A DNA stretch of 33,574 nucleotides. It comes from JAQIBY01 sp046546095 (lineage in GTDB: Bacteria > Bacteroidota > Bacteroidia > Bacteroidales > ML635J-15). The stretch spans positions 1-33,574 of the forward strand of contig JBKGYK010000032.1 in assembly GCA_046546095.1 (NCBI GenBank), written 5' to 3'. How positions within the stretch are numbered: the first letter of the stretch is position 1; each line of letters begins with the position of its first letter. The notes beneath the pieces were generated by a model that worked only from the letters and a program-made list of their open reading frames with translations, did not search any database and was not told where the DNA came from. Shown here in pieces: positions 1-8,046 of the stretch. A program made the position numbers and the translations under genes.

Positions 1-560
1 GGTCCTGTCGGGGTTTCTTCCCACAGAAAATCGTCAACCTGAACCGTTTTGTTGGTTCCATCCCAGTTCATAGTGATTGCAATGAAATAATCACCTGAAA
101 CAAAACCGGCAGGGCTCATGTCCACGATGTAATGTTCGAAGGATGTGGATAGGTCAAAGTTCTGCAGGTTTGTGTAGGTTCCAGCCGGATCCGTTGAATC
201 GGTTACAACACCAATTTTGATCTGCTGAGCAGGAAAAGCTCCACTTGCTTTTGCAAAAAAGCTCATTCTTGTACCGTCCGGATCCAGACTTGTGCGTGGA
301 GCCAGCAAGAAATAATCGCTGGTTTCATCACTGCTGTTACTGAACTCAACTGCCCAATCAGGGGAATAGGCGGTTGAGTTTTGAACTTCGACAGTGCCCT
401 CGGCACTGTTCGTGTAGTAGCTCCATCCCTGAGGATCTTGCTCTGTGTCCCAGTTTTCACTGAAGGGTAAACCGGAAACTTGTCCCGATACGTTAAATGG
501 GATAACCATCAATAGGAATACCCCGATTAACATCGGAATGAAATTGTAAAGTTTTCTCAT
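1..560 (-). CDS. Secreted cleaved-adhesin / choice-of-anchor-J domain protein, N-terminal part
   Basis: The reading frame opens at an ATG at 560 and runs off the left edge of the window without a stop, so only about the first 186 residues are visible. The start MRKLYNFIPMLIGVFLLMV is a signal peptide, with a likely cut after NVSGQ. The mature part begins LPFSENWD and continues with GWSYY, then DYFLLAPRTSLDP and ISF-like beta strands ending VQVDDFLWEE. This order (opening F-x-E-x-W, then a laminin-G-like beta sandwich and a closing VDD segment) is the pattern of cleaved-adhesin/choice-of-anchor-J domains found in Bacteroidota surface proteins. The complete protein probably carries more domains and a T9SS sorting signal beyond the window; this is inference. 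Function could be adhesion or attachment of a catalytic domain. Family call is fairly sure, specific role unknown. Confidence 0.75.
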   Translation of the reverse strand, partial: MRKLYNFIPMLIGVFLLMVIPFNVSGQVSGLPFSENWDTEQDPQGWSYYTNSAEGTVEVQNSTAYSPDWAVEFSNSSDETSDYFLLAPRTSLDPDGTRMSFFAKASGAFPAQQIKIGVVTDSTDPAGTYTNLQNFDLSTSFEHYIVDMSPAGFVSGDYFIAITMNWDGTNKTVQVDDFLWEETPTG

Positions 561-734
561 AGCACCAATTTTTTTTAGTTGTTAAAATCGCCTCAAGTTA
601 TCATTTTTTTTTTAAGTAAAAACAAATTAATATTAACGGCTCGTAATAATCTTGTATTAATCTAAAATTAACATATGTAATGTATAATTGTTTAACACCG
701 GGATAATATTTTCCATAACAGCACAGGAAAAGAA

Positions 735-1595
735 TCATTCCATATTTATCAAATATTCATTTCCGTTGAAGCTCGCTGTTGCATAATTGTCACATTCTCC
801 TTCCCCGAAATCAAGGGTGACGTCAGGGACATCTTTGATCTTAATATCTATGATCCCTGCCCGTACCCAGCGGCATTTAACCCAAATATCAAGGGGGGAA
901 TCATTGCGAATCTCAATGTCATATTTTATGGAGTCCGAACTGTATCCGTCCTGTTCACCGGTAAGCAGATAGACATCATCTTCATAATTCAATAAAGTCT
1001 CACTACCTTCTACCCACTCCCTTTGCGTATTTTGTTCAAAAGAATATGCCTTTGCATCAGGCGCGTAAATCATGCCGTTTTCCACACTGATGTCAAAAAC
1101 AGGGAATCCCTGCTCATTATCTCCGGTATATGTAATGGTATGTTTTCCTTCCACCTTATAATTATCCTGATAGAAGTTTTCAAATTGAGTTGTAATTTCA
1201 CAAGCCTGATTGCTGTACAGGTCAGTGGCCTCTATAATTAGTTTGCCTCTTCTTTCACGCATGTCGCTACAGAGATGATTTACCGGCCCGTAATCAAGTA
1301 TGATGGTTTTTGGCCAGCTTGTTGCATCAAATGGTTCAATGCTCAGGCTTGGAAAGGGGTCTTTTACCACAGGTTCTGCATCATTCCTGTCATTGATGCT
1401 GTCATCAACATAGCGTGCTGTATTGTTGATTTCATTGAAAACATCCTTAAAGATCGTGGTTGATTGTGAGCTCTGTTTTAAGGCTGTAAGTGTTTGTTCG
1501 GTTGATACAGTACTCTCAATGTTTAATTCACAGGCTGTGTTAATCAGTAACAGACCGGCAAATGTAAAATAATATATTGCGATTTTAGCTTTCAT
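735..1595 (-). CDS. Putative lipoprotein of unknown function
   Basis: A 286-residue frame. I place the start at the ATG at 1595 because it gives a compact signal peptide (MKAKIAIYYFTFAGLLLINT) ending at a cysteine, ACELN, as in a lipoprotein; the longer upstream extension would lie inside folA. The lipobox is loose (N-T-A-C), which is tolerated in this phylum but lowers certainty. The rest is acidic and rich in beta-strand patterns, with Cys residues in CSDMRERRGK, QACEI, VKCRWV and EGECDNYATASFNGNEY. The last of these resembles the closing segment of small Bacteroidota lipoproteins with no known function. The gene starts 11 bases before folA ends, so it is probably translated from the same mRNA as thyA and folA. 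It is followed by an AT-rich gap. I do not recognise a named family. Confidence 0.7.
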   Translation of the reverse strand: MKAKIAIYYFTFAGLLLINTACELNIESTVSTEQTLTALKQSSQSTTIFKDVFNEINNTARYVDDSINDRNDAEPVVKDPFPSLSIEPFDATSWPKTIILDYGPVNHLCSDMRERRGKLIIEATDLYSNQACEITTQFENFYQDNYKVEGKHTITYTGDNEQGFPVFDISVENGMIYAPDAKAYSFEQNTQREWVEGSETLLNYEDDVYLLTGEQDGYSSDSIKYDIEIRNDSPLDIWVKCRWVRAGIIDIKIKDVPDVTLDFGEGECDNYATASFNGNEYLINME

Positions 1596-2100
1596 CTGTT
1601 TTGGTTCGGCTAAGGATGAGATATGAAAATGGCGGATCATGTTCAGCATGTTCTTCTTTGCTGATGACCTGCCATTCTTCCGGATTGTATTCCGGGAAAA
1701 ATATGTCTGCATCCGGCTCTTCATGAATAAGAGTTAAGTACATTTTGTCTGCATAAGGTAAAAATTGTCTGTATATGCTTCCTCCACCTATGATGAAATT
1801 TTCCTCCTGATGGTTGCAAAGTGATTTTGCTTTTTCAATAGAATCTGTCATAATGCATTCTGTGTCAGGATATAATTCAGGTATGTTGCAGTCTTCAGGA
1901 TTGTCGGTGATAACAATGTTTTTCCGATGGGGCAAGGGCCCTTTTGGTAAACTTTTAAATGTTTTCCTTCCCATAATAATATTATGTCCGGTGGTTATCT
2001 GTTTAAACCGCCTGAGGTCGTTTTTGATAAAATACAAAAGGTCATTGTCTTTGCCTATGCCTCTGTTCTCTGCTATTGCTGCAATAATCGTAAATCCCAT
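1585..2100 (-). CDS. folA: Dihydrofolate reductase
   Basis: This 171-residue cytoplasmic enzyme reduces dihydrofolate to tetrahydrofolate with NADPH. It thereby regenerates the folate oxidised by thymidylate synthase, encoded 19 bases upstream. Family landmarks are present in order: the N-terminal strand FTIIAAIAENRGIGKDNDLL, the active-site acid D28 in NDLRRFK, the NADPH-binding IIMGRKTFKSLP (about 41-52), the VITD strand, and the FIIGGGSIYRQFLPYADKMYLTLI core (102-125). Length is normal for chromosomal FolA. One oddity is that the usual W-H-L-P-x-D segment reads Y-F-I-K-N-D, so the conserved tryptophan is Tyr and the proline is Lys. The call is secure. Order thyA-folA-lipoprotein with tight spacing indicates one operon. 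Confidence 0.96.
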   Translation of the reverse strand: MGFTIIAAIAENRGIGKDNDLLYFIKNDLRRFKQITTGHNIIMGRKTFKSLPKGPLPHRKNIVITDNPEDCNIPELYPDTECIMTDSIEKAKSLCNHQEENFIIGGGSIYRQFLPYADKMYLTLIHEEPDADIFFPEYNPEEWQVISKEEHAEHDPPFSYLILSRTKTDES

Positions 2101-2119
2101 GCTAATATTCTTTTTTGTT

Positions 2120-2914
2120 TTATATTGCTACTTTGCCTTTTATATGTGGATGAGGATCGTAATTTATCAATTCAAAATCATCATATTCAAAACCGAAAAT
2201 TGATTTTACTTCCGGATTGATTTTCATTTCGGGCATTCTGCGTGGTTCCCGGCTCAATTGAAGCCTGACTTGTTCAACATGATTTGTATAAATATGTGCA
2301 TCACCATACGTGTGGATAAAATCCCCTGGTTTGTATCCGGTAACCTGCGCCATCATCATTGTCAGCAGGGCATAGGAGGCGATATTGAAGGGTACGCCCA
2401 GGAAGAGGTCTGCACTTCTCTGATACAGCTGGCAGGACAGCTTGCCTTCCGCAACATAAAACTGAAACAATGTATGACAAGGCGGAAGTGCCATATCATC
2501 TACATTGGCAACATTCCAGGCACTGACAATATGCCGTCGGCTGTCGGGTTTCTTTTTCAGTGATTCCACTACGTTGCTGATCTGGTCAATATGCCTGCCG
2601 TCAGGTGTGGGCCAGGAGCGCCACTGATAACCGTATACCGGACCCAGATCGCCAGCTTCATCTGCCCATTCATCCCAGATTTTTACATTATTCGCTTTCA
2701 GATATTGTATATTGGTATCGCCCTGCAGAAACCACAACAATTCATGTATAATGGAGCGCAGGTGTAGCTTTTTTGTTGTCAAAGCAGGAAATCCTTCGGA
2801 CAAATCATAGCGTGACTGATGCCCGAATACTGAAATGGTACCGGTACCGGTGCGGTCTGATTTATGGGTTCCGTGTTGTAATACGTGATCGAGTAAATCA
2901 AGGTATTGTCTCAT
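2120..2914 (-). CDS. thyA: Thymidylate synthase
   Basis: A 264-residue enzyme making dTMP from dUMP with methylene-tetrahydrofolate as carbon and hydride donor; it works in the cytoplasm as a dimer. The sequence is textbook ThyA: MRQYLDLLDHVLQHG, the phosphate-binding loop SDRTGTGT (19-26), the LHLRSIIHELLWFLQGDTNI helix, WDEWADEAGDLGPVYGYQWR, the SRRHIVSAWN segment, the catalytic cysteine C146 in LPPCHTLFQFYV, QLYQRSADLFLGVPFNIASY, and the C-terminal YDPHPHIKGKVAI. Length equals that of Escherichia coli ThyA. The ATG lies one base after the stop of the upstream protease gene and folA follows after 19 bases, so the three are very likely co-transcribed. Nothing is missing. Confidence 0.98.
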   Translation of the reverse strand: MRQYLDLLDHVLQHGTHKSDRTGTGTISVFGHQSRYDLSEGFPALTTKKLHLRSIIHELLWFLQGDTNIQYLKANNVKIWDEWADEAGDLGPVYGYQWRSWPTPDGRHIDQISNVVESLKKKPDSRRHIVSAWNVANVDDMALPPCHTLFQFYVAEGKLSCQLYQRSADLFLGVPFNIASYALLTMMMAQVTGYKPGDFIHTYGDAHIYTNHVEQVRLQLSREPRRMPEMKINPEVKSIFGFEYDDFELINYDPHPHIKGKVAI

Positions 2915-2915
2915 T

Positions 2916-5399
2916 TTATAGTATTATCAGTTTTAGTATTTCATTGAATTCTGAGCTTTGCAATTTACAAAAATACATGCCATTGCTCAAATTTAAGGCC
3001 TGTTTGGATGTGCTGATGTCAGTGATTCCTTTCTCACACCAGACAGAACTTCGGGTAATCCATTTCCCGTACTGATCATAAATGTCAATTTTCACCTCCT
3101 GAGCTGTTTCCAGTATGATGTCAAAATGAATTTTGTCATATGTGGGATTTGGATAAATGCGCGCTCTTGCATCTTCAAGGTCAGCCCAGCGTAATTTCAG
3201 GTGCTTTGTGTATTTCTGATTGTTGCTGTCAGAAAGCCGGATATGCAGGTTTCTAATGGCTGCTTCCTCAAAATATCCGGTAAGGCGGCCTTCCTTGTTT
3301 ATAGTAATACCGGCCTGTGTGTATCTTTCATTGGCCGGTTTAAACAGGCAGGCATTGTGACCAGATGATTCGCCCAGCGGTAAAACCTTACTTAGATATG
3401 TGCGTTCCAACGTCCTGATTTGCATGCTGTGATTCCAGCCTTCATCCGGGTGTTGTTGTAGCAAAATTTCTCCGTTTTTTCGTAATATTGCTGTGATACG
3501 ACTACTGTTTTCAACTTCCATGTTTCCGTTGATCTTTTCTATCATCCAGTGTACATATAAGCTGTCCTGAAATGTCTCGTAAAACACGCGTTTTCTCAGG
3601 CTTCCCTTAAAAACATCATTGAACGCCATGATTTCAAAATCTGTAGCCGGAGCTGTTTCCGGCTGATGCATATACGGATGGGCTTCATACACAACACTGT
3701 CAAAATAAATCTGTCCACCAGGATCCAGACAAACAGAGTCCCATACCCTGCCGCCAAAGGGGAATTCAAAATCCAAAGGCACCCATACCTGACTGTAGTT
3801 GGCTGAAACGGTACTCATGGGAATGTCTGAGTTTTTTTTCTCGGTTTGGTATTCCCTGATGTTTTCAAATTCAAAATACGCGGGTTCCTGTGCATTGTCA
3901 GCCTGTAGCTGAAGATTTAAGCTGTCTCCGGTAAAGAAATCATGGGTAGATGCTGTATTTATTTTGAAAAGATTGTTATCATCGGCATCATGGTTTACAC
4001 CATATACTATTTGACTAAACTGTATGGTGTCTTTGCCGGGAATCTTAATATTTTTTCTCCTGCATTCATATTCTTCTGCATTATCTGATGAATTGCCCGG
4101 ATAATGAAAAAAGCTGCAAGTGTTTACTTTACCCTCGTCATCCCCGTTGTTTTCAATGATGAGAAAAAGTTTCAGTTTTCCGGATGCAGGCATGTATTTG
4201 AGCAGTGGATCATAATTCAGGCCCATGACAAGTTGTTGGTTGTCGGGCTCGTCGATAAGTGCCGGGAGATTGTGAGGACCGCCCTGAAAATTCACCAGCG
4301 GATAGTCCGTTATTCTTTCCGGGTACAACGCATCTGTGTCTTCAGCAATGCCGATCTTCAGGCTCAGATGATTCCGGTTAGCATGTTCGAAATCCAGTCT
4401 GCAGGTGAGTTTTTGCTCTGGAACATGTTCTGCTTCAACAATGAAAGCCTGTTGATTCCACACCTGAGACAGACCGTGATATCTGACAAGAAAGGTGCCG
4501 TTTGACTGTGAAATACCTGGATAATTGTTGCCCCAGGTGTTGGATATAATCCAGAAGAATTTCTCATTGTCCCACATATCAACTACACCGTCATTGTTGA
4601 TGTCCAGGCTGTCTGTACTCATACCGTCTCCGTTAAAATCAAAGTGAGCAGTGTCAACATATCCGGTGATGGCCATGGCATGAGTGGGTGATCCGTAGAA
4701 AGATTCCATCATGGGTACGGTGTCATAGGGTTGGGCCAAAACACTGTCAACCAGATATCCATCGGATTCCAAAAAGGATGAGTTGGAGTAAATCATTGCA
4801 ACCCCACCGTGTTCTGATCCGTCAAGATGGTCGTTCAGGTAATGCTTTAGCAGGGAAAGATCGTTTTCATTGGTGACATCCAGGGCATACCAGTTCTTAA
4901 CCTGACGTTGCATCGCCCTGAGGTATTTGTTGTATCCGCTCATCCATATTCTGCCTGTGGTATCTTCGTTGCATCCGAATTCAGCCACACTTGGATGACC
5001 AGCAATTTTCATCATGTTCCATGAATCAAAAGCTGATGCACCGTACCATCCGTAGCCACCGCCCAGGTAGTTGTATGTGAAGCTGACAGGATACTGATAT
5101 TCAGGCTGGGAAGCATCTCCGTCAACAATCCTGTTGTATTCGTAAGCAAAGCAATTATAAACGGCTGCTGCCTGTCCGCAGGTAGGGAGATGCTGGTTCA
5201 TCAGTGGAGGAAAAAAGGCTTTGTTGTGGTTGAGTATCCTTGAAGGTAATTCCGGGGAATCTTCTCCGATATATTGCCCGGGAACCGGTAAGATTGCCGG
5301 CCTGAATGCGTTGTTTCCGTTTTGCTGTGCAGATGCAAAATGTATCGTGCAAAAAAGCAAGACTGTAATACTGATGAATACTGTTATTCGTTTTTCCAT
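2916..5399 (-). CDS. Secreted papain-like (C1 family) cysteine protease with T9SS sorting domain
   Basis: An 827-residue exported protein, taking the ATG at 5399 because it begins directly with a signal peptide (MEKRITVFISITVLLFCTI, cut after FASAQ). Residues about 60-310 look like a papain-type peptidase. C74 sits in HLPTCGQAAAVYNCFAYEY, H240 in PTHAMAITGY, and N287 in WIISNTWGNNYPG, matching the Cys-His-Asn order and the N-x-W-G motif. Between His and Asn is an insert with two calcium-loop-like stretches (DFNGDGMSTD, DINNDGVVD). A beta-rich middle follows. The last 80 residues (ARIYPNPTYDKIHFDI to NGMYFCKLQ to LKLIIL) are a type A T9SS sorting domain, so the product is sent across the outer membrane and probably anchored. 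Substrate unknown. It lies 1 base upstream of thyA, an unexpected operon partner. Confidence 0.82.
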   Translation of the reverse strand: MEKRITVFISITVLLFCTIHFASAQQNGNNAFRPAILPVPGQYIGEDSPELPSRILNHNKAFFPPLMNQHLPTCGQAAAVYNCFAYEYNRIVDGDASQPEYQYPVSFTYNYLGGGYGWYGASAFDSWNMMKIAGHPSVAEFGCNEDTTGRIWMSGYNKYLRAMQRQVKNWYALDVTNENDLSLLKHYLNDHLDGSEHGGVAMIYSNSSFLESDGYLVDSVLAQPYDTVPMMESFYGSPTHAMAITGYVDTAHFDFNGDGMSTDSLDINNDGVVDMWDNEKFFWIISNTWGNNYPGISQSNGTFLVRYHGLSQVWNQQAFIVEAEHVPEQKLTCRLDFEHANRNHLSLKIGIAEDTDALYPERITDYPLVNFQGGPHNLPALIDEPDNQQLVMGLNYDPLLKYMPASGKLKLFLIIENNGDDEGKVNTCSFFHYPGNSSDNAEEYECRRKNIKIPGKDTIQFSQIVYGVNHDADDNNLFKINTASTHDFFTGDSLNLQLQADNAQEPAYFEFENIREYQTEKKNSDIPMSTVSANYSQVWVPLDFEFPFGGRVWDSVCLDPGGQIYFDSVVYEAHPYMHQPETAPATDFEIMAFNDVFKGSLRKRVFYETFQDSLYVHWMIEKINGNMEVENSSRITAILRKNGEILLQQHPDEGWNHSMQIRTLERTYLSKVLPLGESSGHNACLFKPANERYTQAGITINKEGRLTGYFEEAAIRNLHIRLSDSNNQKYTKHLKLRWADLEDARARIYPNPTYDKIHFDIILETAQEVKIDIYDQYGKWITRSSVWCEKGITDISTSKQALNLSNGMYFCKLQSSEFNEILKLIIL

Positions 5400-5435
5400 A
5401 ATGAATTGCCGGTACTCCACTTTGTACTGAATAAT

Positions 5436-5443
5436 CAAAAATA
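5436..5443 (-). promoter_or_regulatory. Candidate -7 promoter element of the protease-thyA-folA operon
   Basis: On the minus strand this reads TATTTTTG, a full match to the Bacteroidota TAnnTTTG -7 element. It lies 36 bases upstream of the protease ATG, leaving a leader of roughly 30 bases. The TTTG found upstream is only 14 bases away, so the -33 part is weak. Confidence 0.45.
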
Positions 5444-5521
5444 GCGAATATTTCAATCAAACAGAAAAATAACGGATCAAAAAAAAACGCAGTTTATGTA
5501 GTTAATTTTTACTGTCTGAAT

Positions 5522-7312
5522 TTATCCAAGTATAATCCCTACCATGGTTGCAGACAAAAGAGAGGCCAGCATGCCGCCAAGCAGTGCCTTCATTCCAAAA
5601 ATTGAGAGTTGCTTCCGTTGGTTCGGAGCCAGAGAGCCAATACCTCCAATCTGAATACCAATAGAAGCGAAGTTGGCAAATCCGCAAAGCATGTATGTTG
5701 CCATGATGATGGATTTTTCTTCTGCAAAAGCTTGTGCGTCTTTCAGTTCAGCAAGGCTGATGTATCCGATAAATTCGCTCATGATGAGTTTTTCGCCAAG
5801 CAATCTGCCTACCAGATCAATATCCGGTCCTGCCACCCCGATAATCCACATGAGAGGAGCAAAGGTGTATCCCAGGATAAACTGAAGAGATAAACTACCG
5901 TAATCACCGCCTGTGGCATCAGCAATTACACCGTTCAGTCCGGTAAGTCCGCCAACCCAGCCAAAAAATCCGTTAAGCAGAGCGATGACAGCCACAAAAA
6001 CAAGGAGCATCGCAGCAACATTGACAGCCAGTTTTAATCCTTCGGTGGTTCCGTTTGAGAGAGCATCCAGTATGTTGCTGCCAACCTTTTCTTTGGAGAC
6101 CTCCACTTTGCCACTCACATCTTTTGTTTGTGGTACCAGGATTTTGGAAATAACAATGGCCCCCGGAGCTGCCATTACTGAGGCCGCCAGCAGGTGTTTG
6201 GCAAAGAGCAGACGCATGGCAGGGTCGTCTCCGCCAAGAAATCCTATATAGGCAGCAAGTACGCCTCCCGCAACTGTTGCCATACCGCCAATCATGACCA
6301 GAAGAATTTCAGATTTGTTCATACCGGGCAGATAGGCTTTAATCATCAATGGTGACTCTGTTTGTCCCAAAAAAATATTTCCTGCTACGGATAGTGATTC
6401 TGCACCACTGATACGCAGCGCTTTTGTTAACAGCCAGGCCAGACCATACACAATTTTTTGTATGACACCGAGATAAAACAAAACACTCGTGAGAGCTGAG
6501 AAAAAGATAATTGTTGGCAAAATCTGAAATGCAAAAATATAACCATAGGTCTCCGAATCCATCAGTCCGCCAAGCAGGAACTCCGCACCGTCATGACTGA
6601 AATCCAGGATTTTAACAAATACCTGTCCGATGAATTCAAAAAAGCTTTTCACGAAAGGCAATTTCAGGATACTAATGGCAAGCACAGCCTGAATCGCCAG
6701 GCCGATTCCAATAACCCGCCAGCTAATTGCTTTTCTGTCATTTGAAAATATCCAGGCGATAAACAAAATAAAAGCCATTCCGAGCAAACCCCGCAGAATG
6801 CCCATGAGGCTGACTCCCTGATTTTTGATGATGTCAGTTCCGCTGTCATAGGTTCTTCGTATCTTCATTTCATGATCAGACCCCTGTAGCAGCAAACTGT
6901 CTTTACCTTCCCTGGTGATTTTATATGTGTAGTCGCTTCTGATAAAATCTTTCGCATTGAGGTTTAATGCCTGAGGTATAGTTAGCTTGTTGTTTTTGTA
7001 CACAAGCAATGCTGAAATGCTGTCATTTTCGGCCAGCATGAGTGAGTCCGGTTTATAAAACTCCACGCCAGGACACAGCATCAGATGCAGGTAATTGTCA
7101 CTGACCGTCCATAAGGCTGCTGTACTGTCTCCGGATGTTCTGAGTTCGGCGGTGCCATCTGCCGAAAAAGTGAGAGATTTGAAAGCCTGAGGTAAATTTC
7201 CTTCGTAGGTTTCGTATGTTCCGGCTTTAATTGTAATGTCCGTAGCCAGTGCTGTTGAATAAGCTAAAATGCCTGCCAGTATAAACAGCAGGTAATTTAC
7301 ATATCGTCTCAT
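5522..7312 (-). CDS. NupC-family concentrative nucleoside transporter with N-terminal extracytoplasmic domain
   Basis: A 596-residue inner-membrane protein importing nucleosides by ion symport. The C-terminal ~420 residues are a concentrative nucleoside transporter: hydrophobic helices from about 165 on, the signature GQTESPLMIKAYL (316-328), AKHLLAASVMAAPGAIVISKIL, then NGTTEGLKLAVNVAAMLLVFVA and the closing GFANFASIGIQIGGIGSLAPNQR. Bacterial NupC is about 400 residues; here residues 1-160 add a signal peptide (MRRYVNYLLFILAGILAYSTALA) and a beta-rich domain (LTFSADGTAELRTSGDSTAALWTVSDNYL) that should sit outside the cytoplasmic membrane. This addition is odd for the family as I know it from Escherichia coli. 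The start codon overlaps the stop of the preceding nuclease gene in TGATG, implying translational coupling. The exact ion and nucleoside preference cannot be read. Confidence 0.92.
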   Translation of the reverse strand: MRRYVNYLLFILAGILAYSTALATDITIKAGTYETYEGNLPQAFKSLTFSADGTAELRTSGDSTAALWTVSDNYLHLMLCPGVEFYKPDSLMLAENDSISALLVYKNNKLTIPQALNLNAKDFIRSDYTYKITREGKDSLLLQGSDHEMKIRRTYDSGTDIIKNQGVSLMGILRGLLGMAFILFIAWIFSNDRKAISWRVIGIGLAIQAVLAISILKLPFVKSFFEFIGQVFVKILDFSHDGAEFLLGGLMDSETYGYIFAFQILPTIIFFSALTSVLFYLGVIQKIVYGLAWLLTKALRISGAESLSVAGNIFLGQTESPLMIKAYLPGMNKSEILLVMIGGMATVAGGVLAAYIGFLGGDDPAMRLLFAKHLLAASVMAAPGAIVISKILVPQTKDVSGKVEVSKEKVGSNILDALSNGTTEGLKLAVNVAAMLLVFVAVIALLNGFFGWVGGLTGLNGVIADATGGDYGSLSLQFILGYTFAPLMWIIGVAGPDIDLVGRLLGEKLIMSEFIGYISLAELKDAQAFAEEKSIIMATYMLCGFANFASIGIQIGGIGSLAPNQRKQLSIFGMKALLGGMLASLLSATMVGIILG

Positions 7313-7941
7313 CAGTCTTTCTTGTTTGATTTTCTTCTTTTTATTTCATCACTTATTCTGGATGCTTCCTCGTACGCCTCTTTTTCAATGGCGGTCCGGA
7401 GCATATCATTCAATTCCTGAAGGCTTTTTTCTGATAAGTTATCCGTTGAGGGGGTTTGTTTATCTTTTTTCTCCGGGCCGGATGTTTCCGTTTCCTGATC
7501 GGTAGCCTGCCCCTCAGGAGCCTCATCTTCTATATTGATGATTAATCCGGCTTTGTCAATGATGTCCCGGGTAGTATATATCGGACATTTAAATCTCAGG
7601 GCAAGTGCTACAGCATCGGATGTGCGTGCATCAATTTTAATAAGCCTGCCTTTGTTTAGCAAAACCAGTTGGGAATAAAAAACTCCTTCCTCCAGCTTAT
7701 AAATATTTACTTCTTTGAGATTGACATCCAGTTTTTCTGCTACACTGACAAACAAATCATGGGTCAAAGGTCGGGGAGGTGTCAGGTTTTCCAGTTGCAA
7801 AGCAATGGCCTGAGCTTCAAAGCTGCCAATAATGATGGGAATCCGGTGGTCACTGTTTTCTGCTTCAAGTACAAGAGCATATGCCCCGGTCTGTGTCTGA
7901 CTGTACGATAGTCCCGCTACCTTGAGTTTTATTTTGTCCAT
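7312..7941 (-). CDS. Bifunctional nuclease family protein (DUF151) with UVR-like C-terminal motif
   Basis: A 209-residue cytoplasmic protein, starting at the ATG at 7941 (MDKIKLKVAGLSYSQ); an extension to 7983 would have no leader and would overlap the promoter. Residues 1-135 are the bifunctional nuclease domain: GAYALVLEAE, the RIPIIIGSFEAQAIALQLEN core, PLTHDLF, and ARTSDAVALALRFKCPIYT. After a charged Glu/Thr/Pro-rich linker, the last 40 residues (LQELNDMLRTAIEKEAYEEA) match the UVR motif, a helical hairpin that in UvrB binds UvrC. Plant and bacterial members have been reported to cleave RNA and DNA, but the catalytic residues are not well defined, so the activity is only assigned by family. 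The gene is coupled to nupC through a TGATG overlap. Confidence 0.88.
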   Translation of the reverse strand: MDKIKLKVAGLSYSQTQTGAYALVLEAENSDHRIPIIIGSFEAQAIALQLENLTPPRPLTHDLFVSVAEKLDVNLKEVNIYKLEEGVFYSQLVLLNKGRLIKIDARTSDAVALALRFKCPIYTTRDIIDKAGLIINIEDEAPEGQATDQETETSGPEKKDKQTPSTDNLSEKSLQELNDMLRTAIEKEAYEEASRISDEIKRRKSNKKD

Positions 7942-7966
7942 ATATGCAGCTGTTTTTCTCTTTCTA

Positions 7967-7974
7967 CAAATATA
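7967..7974 (-). promoter_or_regulatory. -7 promoter element of the nuclease-nupC operon
   Basis: The minus strand reads TATATTTG, an exact TAnnTTTG match, 25 bases upstream of the nuclease ATG. This position supports the shorter start at 7941. No well spaced TTTG is visible upstream. Confidence 0.5.
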
Positions 7975-8027
7975 ATAATTCAATGCAAGTTTTTCTTTGT
8001 TTTCAAAAATGATTCAGTCTTATGCTT

Positions 8028-8035
8028 TATCTTTG
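8028..8035 (+). promoter_or_regulatory. -7 promoter element of the hydrolase gene
   Basis: TATCTTTG, an exact TAnnTTTG match, ends 11 bases before the ATG at 8047, so the leader would be very short. The upstream TTTG at 7996 is too far (28 bases) to be a standard -33 element. Confidence 0.45.
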
Positions 8036-8046
8036 GCCTAAAAAGG

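Noticed and set aside
735..1724. Longer form of the lipoprotein gene starting at 1724
   Set aside because: The first 43 residues lie within folA and remove the signal peptide from the N-terminus. The start at 1595 gives a lipoprotein signal.
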